The notes beneath the pieces were generated by a model that worked only from the letters and a program-made list of their open reading frames with translations, had not been told where the DNA came from and ran no database searches. From NCBI RefSeq assembly GCF_900129725.1, contig NZ_FQWQ01000003.1:654686-718685 (forward strand): a stretch of 64,000 nt of DNA. Direction: 5' to 3'. The position numbers and the translations under genes are program-made. The stretch comes from Chryseolinea serpens. Its GTDB lineage: Bacteria > Bacteroidota > Bacteroidia > Cytophagales > Cyclobacteriaceae. How positions within the stretch are numbered: position 1 is the stretch's first letter; the number at the start of each line of letters is the position of its first letter. Positions 35,994-45,364 of the stretch are shown in pieces.

Positions 35994-37745
35994 TTAAAGT
36001 TTGGGTGCGAACCACAAAAATCCAGCGGCCGCTACGAAGGCCAGGAAGAAATACAACGCCGGGAGCTCCTTCTGCACCAACACCGGCTCTCCACTTGAAT
36101 TGCTGGCGCTCGACACCAACTGATTTTGCTCGCGCTGTATATTTTGACGCAGCGAATTCCAACCTCCCTTTTCACTCACATAATAATGAAGCGAAGACGC
36201 GTCCGTTTGAAGCGAATGCCAGCCCGGTGTTCCTGCCCAGAACTGGCCATGCCACGCATCATCCAGCCGTTCGTCTTCCCGCAGCGGCAGCTGGGTTGTG
36301 TCGGCGAAAAGAGTTGGATTAGGTTGGGATGACAATAGGGTTGTTTGCAAGGGTTCGTCGATGTACCACGGAAAGGGGGTGGTGATTTGTATGGACGACG
36401 CCTGTGTTGCACGGCGTGACAATTTTTCGATCACGGGCGACCAAAATGCGCCATAGCCCACGGAGTCGCCGGATAAGGTGAGACGATAGGTTTCCTGGAG
36501 CAATTGAAATCCGAGTTTGCCCGCTCCGGAGAATGCATACCCGGTCAGTATGCCACTCTTGTTTTGCACGAGCGATTGGACGGTTGAATTATTTTGGAGG
36601 CGCACGGGCAACGCGGGCAATGTAACGGCTTTGTCTTGCAGGACGATGGTGGCGCTGTCCGTTTTTACCGGCGCGAGGGTGAAGGGGAAAAGACCGTCGC
36701 GTTTGGTTTTCGTGGCATGGGGCAGAATGAGGATACCGAGTCCCGAGTGAATGGATTCTTTCAGAATGTTCTTTTCGCCGGCGGTAAGTTTTTGTAAAGC
36801 GCCGTCATCGATGATGAGGAGATCGGTTTCGTCAAGCACATCGTGCGTCAGCCGGTTGACTTGGGTGGGTTGGCGGTTGGCGAATTCGAAGCGGAAGATC
36901 TTTTGGGAGAGTTGGTAGCGCAAGATGAGTTTGTGACCGGCATGCGCGAGGTAGCTCTTCAGGTATTGGGTTTCGAAGGTTGGAAAGTCCTGGATGAAGA
37001 GCAGGCGGAGGGGCGCGTCGGCCTCGACATAAACCGGAAGTTTTTCCGCTTGCCATTTTTCATCGCTGCCTTGTATGGCCAACGTGTACAACCATTCGCC
37101 CTTTTGCTTAGGTGTGAACGATAGGTGGAATGATTTTAGTCCTCGTCCCTCCATCAGCACCGAGTCTTCTTTTCCGTTGGGGCCGTTGATGACGATCCAT
37201 TTTTTTTCCGGCGTAGTATTGTAGAATGTTCCCTGGACCTGTGCCGGGTGATGCGCCAACACGGGCTGGACAACCGACAACGACATGATGCCGGCCGTGG
37301 GTTGGCTTGGGATGAAGGTGAACGTTTTGTTGTCGAGTAAATCGAGGTCAGTGGCCGGTAAGCCTTCTCCCGTCACAAACCGGATCTGGTCTCCTTTGAT
37401 GGGCAATTCGTGATCGGCAAGCAGGGACGATTTTTTGTAAGGATTTACTCCCGTTAGATGCCACAGCTGCAAGTCGGGATGATGTTGGAGGAGGCTATCG
37501 ACTTTCTGTTTCTCATACCCCGCTGTCAACAACAGGATGGATGAATTCTTTTCTGAGGTCACGACCGGTCGCAGGAACAAGCTTGCGGCCATCGCCATCA
37601 TCACGACCACGGCAATCCAGCGCAACACGAGAAAGCGTTGTTTGCGTTTCCACTCCAGCCACAAGAACAGCAGGGTTAACGGAACCAGCAGCGCGGCGAG
37701 GAGCGTGGGCGATACGAGTGCATGGAACGTGATCATGACTTTCAT
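35994..37745 (-). CDS. Membrane protein, last gene of the MoxR-DUF58 operon
   Basis: A 583-residue protein. Two hydrophobic segments near the N-terminus (LLAALLVPLTLLFLWLEW and WIAVVVMMAMAASLFL) and one at the C-terminus (ALYFFLAFVAAAGFLWF) bracket a large domain that should face the periplasm. Within it, ILLLTAGYEKQKVDSLLQ, LLFIQDFPTFETQYLKSYL and DLLIIDDGALQKLT look like glutamine-amidotransferase or von Willebrand-like alpha/beta units seen in BatA-type operons. The start at 37745 overlaps the upstream stop by 4 bases (ATGA); a longer N-terminus is unlikely. No enzyme motif is visible. Function unknown. Confidence 0.75.
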   Translation of the reverse strand: MKVMITFHALVSPTLLAALLVPLTLLFLWLEWKRKQRFLVLRWIAVVVMMAMAASLFLRPVVTSEKNSSILLLTAGYEKQKVDSLLQHHPDLQLWHLTGVNPYKKSSLLADHELPIKGDQIRFVTGEGLPATDLDLLDNKTFTFIPSQPTAGIMSLSVVQPVLAHHPAQVQGTFYNTTPEKKWIVINGPNGKEDSVLMEGRGLKSFHLSFTPKQKGEWLYTLAIQGSDEKWQAEKLPVYVEADAPLRLLFIQDFPTFETQYLKSYLAHAGHKLILRYQLSQKIFRFEFANRQPTQVNRLTHDVLDETDLLIIDDGALQKLTAGEKNILKESIHSGLGILILPHATKTKRDGLFPFTLAPVKTDSATIVLQDKAVTLPALPVRLQNNSTVQSLVQNKSGILTGYAFSGAGKLGFQLLQETYRLTLSGDSVGYGAFWSPVIEKLSRRATQASSIQITTPFPWYIDEPLQTTLLSSQPNPTLFADTTQLPLREDERLDDAWHGQFWAGTPGWHSLQTDASSLHYYVSEKGGWNSLRQNIQREQNQLVSSASNSSGEPVLVQKELPALYFFLAFVAAAGFLWFAPKL

Positions 37746-40009
37746 TTTTGCTTCAATGCCTCCATGCTCTTTAAGAAACGTTCGTCCAATGCGTGGACGG
37801 GCCGGGTGTGTGATTGGGGTGAGGCGGCCTCTTTGGGAAGCACCTGCCACAACGACGCCCGTATGGCTTCGATCGCGACGGGTTGCTGTGCAGGCTCGAT
37901 CTCGTTTTCAGAGAGTCTTTTCAATAACGACAAACTCTTGAGGTAACGGCCCGGCTGGGCAATGGCGACCACCGAGAGTTCCTGCCCTGCCTTGAGGAGA
38001 TCGTTTTTGATATCGGGTGTTATCGTCACCGTGCCAGATTGCAACATGTGCTCCAGCAGTGCCGCCGCCTTTCGAATATGCGGATAGGTTTCCGGTTTCG
38101 AACTGGATTTTTCGGCTGTGGCGTTTTTCAATTCGGTTAAATCGCCGGTCAATCGTTTTTCCTCTTTCAAAGGTGGTGGATCGAACCCGGTGCGATGAAC
38201 ATAGATGCGCGAATCCTGGCTGATCTCTTTCAGCAGTTTGAGCGCTTTGTACTGATACGGCAATGATTTTTCCGGATCGTAGAGACGCAGGTGCAGTTCG
38301 GCATCCCACATCACCGTGATGGCGGCTTTCAGTTTCGAGCGGATCGATTGGGCAAAGAAGGTGGCTTCGTCCTCACTGTCGTGGGCGTGGGTGTAGGCCT
38401 TCACGGGATCGTCCTTGTCGTCGCCACCGTGATCGTGGTGATCCTGGGCGGGCGCTGACTTTTTCTCCTCCACGAGGTTGTGTTCGTTTTCCGTGTCGTG
38501 CACGTGGCCATACTTTTTGGTCACATCTTCTTCGTGATCATCGTCACTGGGAAGGGCGGCCTGCGGACCGATGCCCGATTCAAATTCCTCACCCAAAAAT
38601 TCTCCATAGCGGAGACGGAGCACTTTCTGATCGTAGGCCAGGTCGTTGCTTCGGGAATTGAAGACTTCTTTCGTGATGTTCTTTTTTTCTTTCAGCAACT
38701 TCTCGCTGTCGATAATGATCTGGCGCTGGCTCCGGAAGTAGTCGGGCATGAGATCTACGCCCAGGCCCGGGTCGATGGACGTGGTTTGCTGTGTGGTGTC
38801 CTGGAGCGCGATAAAGAATGTTTCCGTGCGCGCCTTGTTGGGTTGGGGTGCTTTGTTATCGAGGGCTTCGACGTAGAAATACAATTCATCGCCGGGATCG
38901 AGTCCCAGTTTCACCAGGTCGATGGTGCGGTTGGCGCGCAGGGATTTGCCGGAAATCTTGCCGGGTTTGTCGAAACGCAATTTTTCCTCTCTGAATTTAA
39001 CGGACTCACCACTTCCTTTGCTGACCGTGGCAATGATGTAGGCGTCGTCGACCCGGTAATCGTCCGTCAAGGTGGATTGCAGGTTGATCTTTAAATTGTC
39101 GGTCAGGCTTAGGGTGATGAACTGATCCAGGTTTTCTATGGCGATGACGGGCGGCTGATCGCGGATGGTTTCAACAGTAAAATAGTCAGAGTACTTGGCG
39201 GTGCCGTCTGCATTTCTCCAGGCAATCTGATAGAAGGCTGTCTCCGAAAATTGTTTTTGTATGGAGAACTCGCCACTGGCGGTGTTGGAGAGTTTCACAC
39301 TGTCGTGCGTGGAGAAGATCATCTTGGCATCCAGTACTTTTTCAGTGAAAGCAATGTTCCACTGCACGTTGGTTCCTTCGGGTACGCGAAGATTGAACGT
39401 CTTCACGGTTTGCCTGGGAATTCCGGTATAGGAGGGCGGCGTGAAGGTGATGGCGGCGCTGCGAATGGCGGCCGGCAAAACTTCTTCGGTGGAGGGGCCG
39501 GCCTGCTCGTTGGAAGGAATTGCCGTTTCTCGCGATATTTTGTGTTTTCCGGCAAACCCCATCGACCCAAAGGAGATCAGCGCACTTAATGCAAAAATCA
39601 CCAGGGCTTGCAAAAGCTTGTGCGGAAGTTTTACAGAAGGGTAGAGGATCTCAAATTGACGGAGGCTTTTTATTTTTTGAAGTTGCTGCAAAGACGTGAG
39701 GTCGTCGTCTTTTTTTGTGAACAGGTCAGCGCTTTCTTCCAGTTGGGGATAATGCTGGTTCATATAGTGGATCACGCCGGCTTCCGAAATTTGCCAGAGG
39801 CCGAGTTGAATGCTTCGCACGATGAAGCAACTCAGGCCCGCGATGCCCGCCAACAGCCAGAGTCCGTATACGGAAAGAATAAACCAGTAGGCCACGGCGT
39901 AGGTGATCAATCCCGCAGCGAGGGCCAGCAACAAGGCTTCCGTCACACGGATCATGCGGTATTTCCGTTTCAGGCGAAGAAGATGATATCGTGCCTCCGT
40001 TGCGCTCAT
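37742..40009 (-). CDS. DUF4175-like membrane protein with His/Asp-rich segment
   Basis: A 755-residue protein. Two hydrophobic helices near the N-terminus (ALLLALAAGLITYAVAYWFI and LWLLAGIAGLSCFIVRSI) and a third around residues 130-150 precede a long periplasmic part. That part has Ig-like strands (ITFTPPSYTGIPRQTVKTF), as in DUF4175 proteins that accompany MoxR/DUF58 operons. Around residues 485-555 there is a strongly acidic and His-rich stretch with two similar copies, KYGHVHDTENEHN and AYTHAHDSEDEAT, and DHHDHGGDDKDD between them. The C-terminal 200 residues are helical. It overlaps the neighbouring genes by four bases on both sides. Confidence 0.8.
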   Translation of the reverse strand: MSATEARYHLLRLKRKYRMIRVTEALLLALAAGLITYAVAYWFILSVYGLWLLAGIAGLSCFIVRSIQLGLWQISEAGVIHYMNQHYPQLEESADLFTKKDDDLTSLQQLQKIKSLRQFEILYPSVKLPHKLLQALVIFALSALISFGSMGFAGKHKISRETAIPSNEQAGPSTEEVLPAAIRSAAITFTPPSYTGIPRQTVKTFNLRVPEGTNVQWNIAFTEKVLDAKMIFSTHDSVKLSNTASGEFSIQKQFSETAFYQIAWRNADGTAKYSDYFTVETIRDQPPVIAIENLDQFITLSLTDNLKINLQSTLTDDYRVDDAYIIATVSKGSGESVKFREEKLRFDKPGKISGKSLRANRTIDLVKLGLDPGDELYFYVEALDNKAPQPNKARTETFFIALQDTTQQTTSIDPGLGVDLMPDYFRSQRQIIIDSEKLLKEKKNITKEVFNSRSNDLAYDQKVLRLRYGEFLGEEFESGIGPQAALPSDDDHEEDVTKKYGHVHDTENEHNLVEEKKSAPAQDHHDHGGDDKDDPVKAYTHAHDSEDEATFFAQSIRSKLKAAITVMWDAELHLRLYDPEKSLPYQYKALKLLKEISQDSRIYVHRTGFDPPPLKEEKRLTGDLTELKNATAEKSSSKPETYPHIRKAAALLEHMLQSGTVTITPDIKNDLLKAGQELSVVAIAQPGRYLKSLSLLKRLSENEIEPAQQPVAIEAIRASLWQVLPKEAASPQSHTRPVHALDERFLKSMEALKQK

Positions 40010-41268
40010 TGATTTCGTTTAAAGGCCACCAGCCGTTCAGTTAATAACACCGCCATGAAAGCAAAGGCCAGTAGGGGGGAAGGATCATTTTGACCTGCCG
40101 GTATATCTGCCTGTAGTCCGCCCGTGGTGGCTTCGGTTGACCACTGTGCGATGTCGGGCAGGGCTCGCCGGTCAAATCCCGGATCGACTTCGGGTTTGAC
40201 AAGTATGATGTTGGCCAACTGCCAGGGAAGTTTTTCCTGAAGGGCGATCTCCTCGTTCAGTCGTTTTGTGATGATCCATGTTTCGGATCCCTCCTTACCC
40301 GGTTGACGCGATAGCAGTGGGCCAGATTCAACGCCGTTCGGTTTTAGAATGATTTGGCGATTGATCATTCCTTCTGGAATTTTTTCTGTGGAGAGCCAGA
40401 CAACCCAAGCGGTCTTCGGAGCTTGCGAAATATTTTCGGGTTTATAGTTTTTCCATTGAATGTGCGTTGGTATGGATCCTTTCAATGCCTCAAGAGAGGC
40501 TGTCAGGATCATCTGATCGTAAGCAAACACCTCATCACCCACAAAGGCCAGCGATACCGTGTCCGGCATGTTGATGCGAATGGAGTCTTTGCCCATGTGA
40601 AAGTACCCACCGCGTGGCGTGATTGCCTTTACCGTTTCAAAGTTCGTTTCTTGAGGGGTTGAGGTTCCTTTGCGAATCGAAAGAGAATCGCCAGCCAGCC
40701 TGACGGCTTGTATCGGGAACTCTATGGGTTCGGGCGCCGCGGTGATCCATCGTATGTTTGTGGGTAACGTCAGGCGTTTACCTTTAAATCCCGACACGTA
40801 ATTGTATGAAAGAACGACCACTTGCTGAAGCGATTTTCTTTTCAGCAGATCCACCGCCGACCAGTAGTCGAGTCGTTCTGTCTTTGCGCTGTCAAGGGAG
40901 GGGAAGCCTTTGGACAATTGCTTCAATTCATAGCCCTCTTTTTTTAGACTGTCGCTAAGCGAGGAAAAGCGGGCTTCATTGTCCAGGCCGGCTTCCACGA
41001 CCAGCCATTTCTTTTGATGACTGCCGGATGCGTTGAATTGCAACCCGCTTAAGAAGGATACCAGTAGCGCGATGGCCAGGCAGCGTAGCGCCAGCAACAA
41101 CATTTCGTTCAGCCGCAGGCTTCTGAATTGTTTGGTGGTGGAATCTTCCAGGTACCGGATGCTACCCATGCGCAACACCTTGCCTTCCTTTCGACTCAAC
41201 AAGTGGATGCCGATCGGGACGAGTAGCCCCGTCAACCCCCAAAGCCATATCGGGTGCGCGAACATCAT
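40006..41268 (-). CDS. BatA-type membrane protein with N-terminal double transmembrane domain
   Basis: A 420-residue protein. The N-terminus MMFAHPIWLWGLTGLLVPIGIHLLSRKEGK followed by a second helix LLLALRCLAIALLVSFL is the signature of the BatA/aerotolerance N-terminal domain (TIGR02226). A periplasmic region follows with no recognisable von Willebrand metal site, and a short C-terminal helix SPLLAFAFMAVLLTERLVAF closes it. It starts one base inside the DUF58 stop (TGATG) and its stop overlaps the DUF4175-like start. Confidence 0.85.
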   Translation of the reverse strand: MMFAHPIWLWGLTGLLVPIGIHLLSRKEGKVLRMGSIRYLEDSTTKQFRSLRLNEMLLLALRCLAIALLVSFLSGLQFNASGSHQKKWLVVEAGLDNEARFSSLSDSLKKEGYELKQLSKGFPSLDSAKTERLDYWSAVDLLKRKSLQQVVVLSYNYVSGFKGKRLTLPTNIRWITAAPEPIEFPIQAVRLAGDSLSIRKGTSTPQETNFETVKAITPRGGYFHMGKDSIRINMPDTVSLAFVGDEVFAYDQMILTASLEALKGSIPTHIQWKNYKPENISQAPKTAWVVWLSTEKIPEGMINRQIILKPNGVESGPLLSRQPGKEGSETWIITKRLNEEIALQEKLPWQLANIILVKPEVDPGFDRRALPDIAQWSTEATTGGLQADIPAGQNDPSPLLAFAFMAVLLTERLVAFKRNQ

Positions 41269-42164
41269 CAGCGGATCATGGATTTACGTACTTTTAGAAA
41301 ATCGCGCAACGTCTTTTCAAAGGGATCGCCCATGGAAACCAGTTGATAGCTGATATGCTTTTCCAACATCCACATGCGCGAGCGACGGATCCACTCTTTG
41401 ATGCGGGCCGTATATTGTTCTTGTTGCTGTGCAGTATCGACTTTTACCTGGGCACGGGTCTCCAGGTCTTCAAAGGTAAACGAACCTTCCTGGTCCAGTT
41501 CCATTTCGTGATGGCCCATCAGGTGAAAGACGATCACTTCGTTGCGGGGTGTTTTCAGGCGCGAGATGAAATGCAGGAGGTCTTCGCCATCGTCGTAGAG
41601 GTCCGTAAAGAAGATGATCAGTTCTTTGCCGTGGTGATCAAACAACTGTTCCAGTCCGTTGTCTTTCTTCCAGGTGCCTTCGCTTTTTATGTGGATCAGT
41701 GCATTGATAAAGCGGATGAATTGCTGTTGTTCAAAGCGCGGCTGCACGGTGTTGAGGATCTTATTGTTGACCGTATACAGCCCGAAGGTGTCGCTTTGTT
41801 TCCGGCAGAGATAGGCTAGCGCGGCGGCGAGAACGTTGGTATACTGAAGTTTGCTCACACCGGCCTCCGTATATGCCATCGAATGACTGGCGTCGATAAT
41901 AAACTTTACGGTGATGTTGGTCTCAATTTCCGCTTGCTTGATATAGTACCGTTCCGATCGCGCATACATCTTCCAATCGAGCTGTCGCAGATCGTCGCCG
42001 GGTTCATAGCTGCGGTATTGGCTAAACTCCTGACCCGCGCCAACGGCCTGGCTCTTGTTGCTCCCGCTCATAAATCCCTCCACGATGATCCGGGCCACCA
42101 GTTCGAGGCCGTTCACCGTGTTCAGGATCTCGGGTTTGAGCAAGTCTTTGATCTGCGGGTTCAC
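41268..42164 (-). CDS. DUF58 protein with intact MIDAS motif
   Basis: A 298-residue protein. QLDWKMYARS (residues 61-70) is the DUF58 hallmark, and FIIDASHSM (Asp91, Ser93, Ser95) is a complete DxSxS metal-ion-dependent adhesion motif of the von Willebrand A fold. It is cytoplasmic, with no membrane segment. DUF58 proteins work with MoxR ATPases, probably in assembling or maturing envelope complexes. The start codon is GTG at 42162-42164, 6 bases after the moxR stop. Confidence 0.9.
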   Translation of the reverse strand: MNPQIKDLLKPEILNTVNGLELVARIIVEGFMSGSNKSQAVGAGQEFSQYRSYEPGDDLRQLDWKMYARSERYYIKQAEIETNITVKFIIDASHSMAYTEAGVSKLQYTNVLAAALAYLCRKQSDTFGLYTVNNKILNTVQPRFEQQQFIRFINALIHIKSEGTWKKDNGLEQLFDHHGKELIIFFTDLYDDGEDLLHFISRLKTPRNEVIVFHLMGHHEMELDQEGSFTFEDLETRAQVKVDTAQQQEQYTARIKEWIRRSRMWMLEKHISYQLVSMGDPFEKTLRDFLKVRKSMIR

Positions 42165-42170
42165 GATTTT

Positions 42171-43184
42171 TTAGATTCGATTGCTTTTTATCGTCGCGAT
42201 GCTTTCAAACAATTTTGCCGTGACCTGGTCGGGTGTCACACCCTCCGCTTCGGCCTTGAAGTTCATCAGGATGCGATGGCGCAACACGGGGTAAGCCACC
42301 TTTTGAATATCTTCCATGGTGACGGCAAAGTTGCCGTGCAGCAACGCCCGCGCTTTGGCCGTCAAGATCATGGCTTGGCCGGCACGGGGACCTGCGCCCC
42401 AGCGAACCCACTCGTTCACGAATGCGACTTCGCTTTGTCCAGGGCGTGTGGCGCGAACGATCCGGCTGACAACGTCGATCAGGTCGGCGTTGATGTGCAC
42501 TTCACGAACCAGACGTTGCGCCTCTAATATCTTGCTTCCTTCAATTACTTTTTGAACGGGATTGCTTTTTCTTCCGGTGGTGCTTTCCAGGATGGCGCGC
42601 TCTTCTTCGGCAGTGGGATAGTTGATTCGCACGTAAAGTAAGAACCGGTCGAGCTGCGCTTCCGGCAACGGAAAAGTTCCGGCTTGTTCAATCGGGTTTT
42701 GCGTTGCCAATATGAAGAAGGGTCTTTCCAAGGGATAGGTGATGCCACCATAGGTCACCTCAAATTCCTGCATGGCTTCCAACAAGGCGGCTTGCGTCTT
42801 TGGTGACGTGCGGTTGATCTCGTCGGCCAGAATGATGTTGGAGAATATGGGACCTTTGTTGAATTTGAAAAAACGTTTTCCTGTAGTATGATCTTCTTCC
42901 AGGATCTCTGTACCGATGATGTCCGAAGGCATGAGATCAGGTGTGAATTGAATTCTTCTGAACTTCAAATCGATCGCATCCGACAGTGTGCGGATCATGA
43001 GGGTCTTTGCCAACCCGGGCACACCTTCCAGCAGTGCATGTCCGCCGGCGAGGAACGTGATCAGCAGCTGGTCGATGGTCTCTTCCTGGCCGACGATCAC
43101 TTTTCGTATTTCCTGCTTGAGGGCATTCAGCTTGCCGATGATCTCCTGTACGGCTTGCTCGGTGTTTTTCAGATCCTGGGTCAT
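42171..43184 (-). CDS. MoxR-family AAA+ ATPase
   Basis: A 337-residue AAA+ ATPase. Walker A GVPGLAKT (residues 54-61), Walker B ILADEINRTSPKTQAALLEAM, sensor 1 FILATQNPIEQ, and sensor 2 in the lid are present. MoxR ATPases act as chaperones for metal-cofactor or von Willebrand-domain proteins; the DUF58 partner directly downstream (6-base gap) is the usual client. It has the ATG at 43184 and lies 42 bases after the DUF4159 gene. Confidence 0.94.
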   Translation of the reverse strand: MTQDLKNTEQAVQEIIGKLNALKQEIRKVIVGQEETIDQLLITFLAGGHALLEGVPGLAKTLMIRTLSDAIDLKFRRIQFTPDLMPSDIIGTEILEEDHTTGKRFFKFNKGPIFSNIILADEINRTSPKTQAALLEAMQEFEVTYGGITYPLERPFFILATQNPIEQAGTFPLPEAQLDRFLLYVRINYPTAEEERAILESTTGRKSNPVQKVIEGSKILEAQRLVREVHINADLIDVVSRIVRATRPGQSEVAFVNEWVRWGAGPRAGQAMILTAKARALLHGNFAVTMEDIQKVAYPVLRHRILMNFKAEAEGVTPDQVTAKLFESIATIKSNRI

Positions 43185-43226
43185 ATCAGTAAAATGTCTA
43201 AACGTTCGGTTTTGTTTTCTTTGTTG

Positions 43227-43850
43227 TCAACGCATCATGGCATACATCACGATGTTCACGCTGAAACGCGTATTGTCAATTTTGTAAAATCGTTTGTTCC
43301 TGAAATCATAATCCCACTCGCAGCCATAGTCCTTGTTGCTATACAACACGCCGATCCGGCCATTGATCTCGATCGCTTTTAAATAATCGTGCACGATGTC
43401 GTCTCCCCAGCCATTCAACTCTTGCGAGGTGGTGGGCGGTCCGTCGAACTGAAAGAACATGGAATAGATCGGGTGATGATTCGGTATTTTCTTCAAGGCA
43501 TTGGCACCGAAGATCCGTTCCATTTGTCCTTCGAATGATTTTGAGAACAGACCGTCGATATCGTGGTTGCAGTCGTCGACAAAGACAAACCCACCCTGCC
43601 GTACATAGCGTTCAAAGTTCTCGCGTTCCTGCTGGGTGAACTCCACCAGCTTATGACCGCTCAGGTAACAGAAGGGACACTGAAAGATGTCGGTGCTGCT
43701 GAGGGGCACAATATTTTCCTGTGTGTCCACGGGCAGGGTCGTGTACTCGATGAGTGAGTTCAGCAAGTTGGCCGGCATGCGCTGATCAACATCCCAGTCG
43801 CCCGACTCATACTGCAGGCGTGTAAAGAAAAATTTGTTCGCGTCGCGCAT
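43227..43850 (-). CDS. DUF4159 protein heading the MoxR operon
   Basis: A 207-residue protein of DUF4159: FFFTRLQYESGDWDVD, FCYLSGHKLVEF and GGFVFVDDCNHD are the family motifs, suggesting a glutamine-amidotransferase-like or phosphoesterase-like alpha/beta fold. Many DUF4159 proteins carry a signal peptide, but I see none in the frame here. The frame is open further upstream to a TAA at 43899-43901, with a TTG at 43865. I chose the ATG at 43850 because it begins the conserved MRDANKFFF. It is the first gene of the operon that continues through MoxR. Confidence 0.82.
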   Translation of the reverse strand: MRDANKFFFTRLQYESGDWDVDQRMPANLLNSLIEYTTLPVDTQENIVPLSSTDIFQCPFCYLSGHKLVEFTQQERENFERYVRQGGFVFVDDCNHDIDGLFSKSFEGQMERIFGANALKKIPNHHPIYSMFFQFDGPPTTSQELNGWGDDIVHDYLKAIEINGRIGVLYSNKDYGCEWDYDFRNKRFYKIDNTRFSVNIVMYAMMR

Positions 43851-43969
43851 ACGATAATCGTGCAATTTGCGGTTTCTTTTGGCATCACCACCACGAAATT
43901 ATACAAGCGGGAACGGGGGGTCAGGGATCATACGGATCCATTTTTCCGAACACGATTTCGAGGGATATC

Positions 43970-44005
43970 AAAAGAAAAAAATCCCCGGCGTGGTGGCCGG
44001 GGATT
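43970..44005 (-). terminator. Intrinsic terminator of the second tldD-tldE pair
   Basis: A perfect 10-bp stem AATCCCCGGC/GCCGGGGATT (43980-43989 with 43996-44005), followed on the minus strand by TTTTTTCTTTT. It separates the TldD/TldE genes from the DUF4159-MoxR operon. Confidence 0.9.
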
Positions 44006-44026
44006 TGTCCATAAGCATAGAAGATA

Positions 44027-45361
44027 TTATACCGCGTCCGACAAACTCGAGAACGTGAAGTCCCGGATCTTCATGGGCGGAATGAGATAGTTCACGTTCG
44101 ACTCCACGCTCACCGTGCGCTCAACCTTACCCAGCTCTTCCAGGTTGTTCAGCATGATCACGGGGCTTTCGTTGAAGCGGAAGTTCTTGATGGGGAATTT
44201 GATCTCCCCATTCTCGATGTAGAACGTTCCATCGCGGGTTAACCCGGTTAGCAGGAGGGTCTGGGGATCAACGGGGCGGATATACCACAGGCGCGTTACC
44301 AGGATGCCTTTCTTGGTGCCTTTGATCAATTCCTCGAGGGATTTTGTTCCACCTTCCATGATCACTCCGTCGGGGCCGGGGATCGCTTTCACACCTTTCT
44401 TCTCGGCCCAGTAGCGGGAGTAAGTAAGATTTTTTATAACGCCCTTTTCGATCCAGCTCACTTTCTCCTGCGGTCTTCCATCGCCGGCCCAGGTGCTGGT
44501 GGGCAGCTCTGGGTTGAGCGGATCGGAATACATGTTCACACGCTCGTCCACCAGCTTTTCGCCAAGGCGGGTCTTGCCACCGGGTTGGCTGAGGAAGCTG
44601 CGGCCTTCGTCGGCCTGGCGTGCGTCGAGACCGAAGAAAATGTTTTCGAGCAGCACGGCGGCGGCTGCGGGCTCCAGGATCACGGTATACTTTCCGGGCT
44701 CAATGGCGCGGGCGGTCGCTGACTTCAAGCCTTTGTCGGCGGCGATCTGCGATGCCTTTTTCGTATCGAGTTTGGTGAAGTCATTGTAGCCGCGTGTTGC
44801 ATAGCCCGAACCTTTGCCATCTTCCGTGCGCATGGTGATGGAAAAGTTCACGCCGGTCGATGTGTTGTAAGCAAAAAGTCCCTTGCTGTTCATCATGGCG
44901 TTCATGGTGGTCGTGTCTTCCATGAAGCCGGCAGCGACTGTTTTTGTATCCTTGGCGACCTGCAGGCTTTGCGCCACGGCGTCGGCCCGTTGCTTGGGCG
45001 TGATGGCCGCGGTGGCCGGCACGAACATCACAGGCTCTGCATATTTTTGCGGCCCGAGGAAAGAAACAAATTCCGGATTTTCGGGTGCCAGCTTGGCCAA
45101 CTCTTCGGCGCGTCTGACAACTTTTTCCAGCGAAGCATCATCAAATTCGTTGATGGTAGCCACCCCGAGTTTCTTGCCATAGGCGGAAGAAACGACCAGT
45201 GTATTGGTACTGATGCCGCCACTGGTGGAGACCGAATTGCGTGCATACCGGATGTTACCCGTTATGGTGCCGGTGAGGTTGATCTCGCATTCGTCTGCTT
45301 TTGAATAGCTCAATACTTTTTTCAATAAAGCCTGAGCTTCGTCTTGTGTGAGTAGTGGCAT
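44027..45361 (-). CDS. TldE/PmbA-like metalloprotease subunit, copy 2
   Basis: A 444-residue non-catalytic TldE-type subunit of the TldD/PmbA family. Markers are CEINLTGTITGNIRYARNSV near the N-terminus, the VEPAAAAVLLE-type core (YTVILEPAAAAVLLENIF) and the C-terminal TGLTRDGTFYIENGEIKF with NFRFNESPVIMLNN. No HExxxH is present, as expected for TldE, and no signal peptide. It lies 3 bases after the Tat-signalled TldD at 47002, so they form a pair. In E. coli TldD/TldE is a heterodimeric protease for unfolded peptides such as microcin B17 precursor. Confidence 0.9.
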   Translation of the reverse strand: MPLLTQDEAQALLKKVLSYSKADECEINLTGTITGNIRYARNSVSTSGGISTNTLVVSSAYGKKLGVATINEFDDASLEKVVRRAEELAKLAPENPEFVSFLGPQKYAEPVMFVPATAAITPKQRADAVAQSLQVAKDTKTVAAGFMEDTTTMNAMMNSKGLFAYNTSTGVNFSITMRTEDGKGSGYATRGYNDFTKLDTKKASQIAADKGLKSATARAIEPGKYTVILEPAAAAVLLENIFFGLDARQADEGRSFLSQPGGKTRLGEKLVDERVNMYSDPLNPELPTSTWAGDGRPQEKVSWIEKGVIKNLTYSRYWAEKKGVKAIPGPDGVIMEGGTKSLEELIKGTKKGILVTRLWYIRPVDPQTLLLTGLTRDGTFYIENGEIKFPIKNFRFNESPVIMLNNLEELGKVERTVSVESNVNYLIPPMKIRDFTFSSLSDAV

Positions 45362-45364
45362 AGA

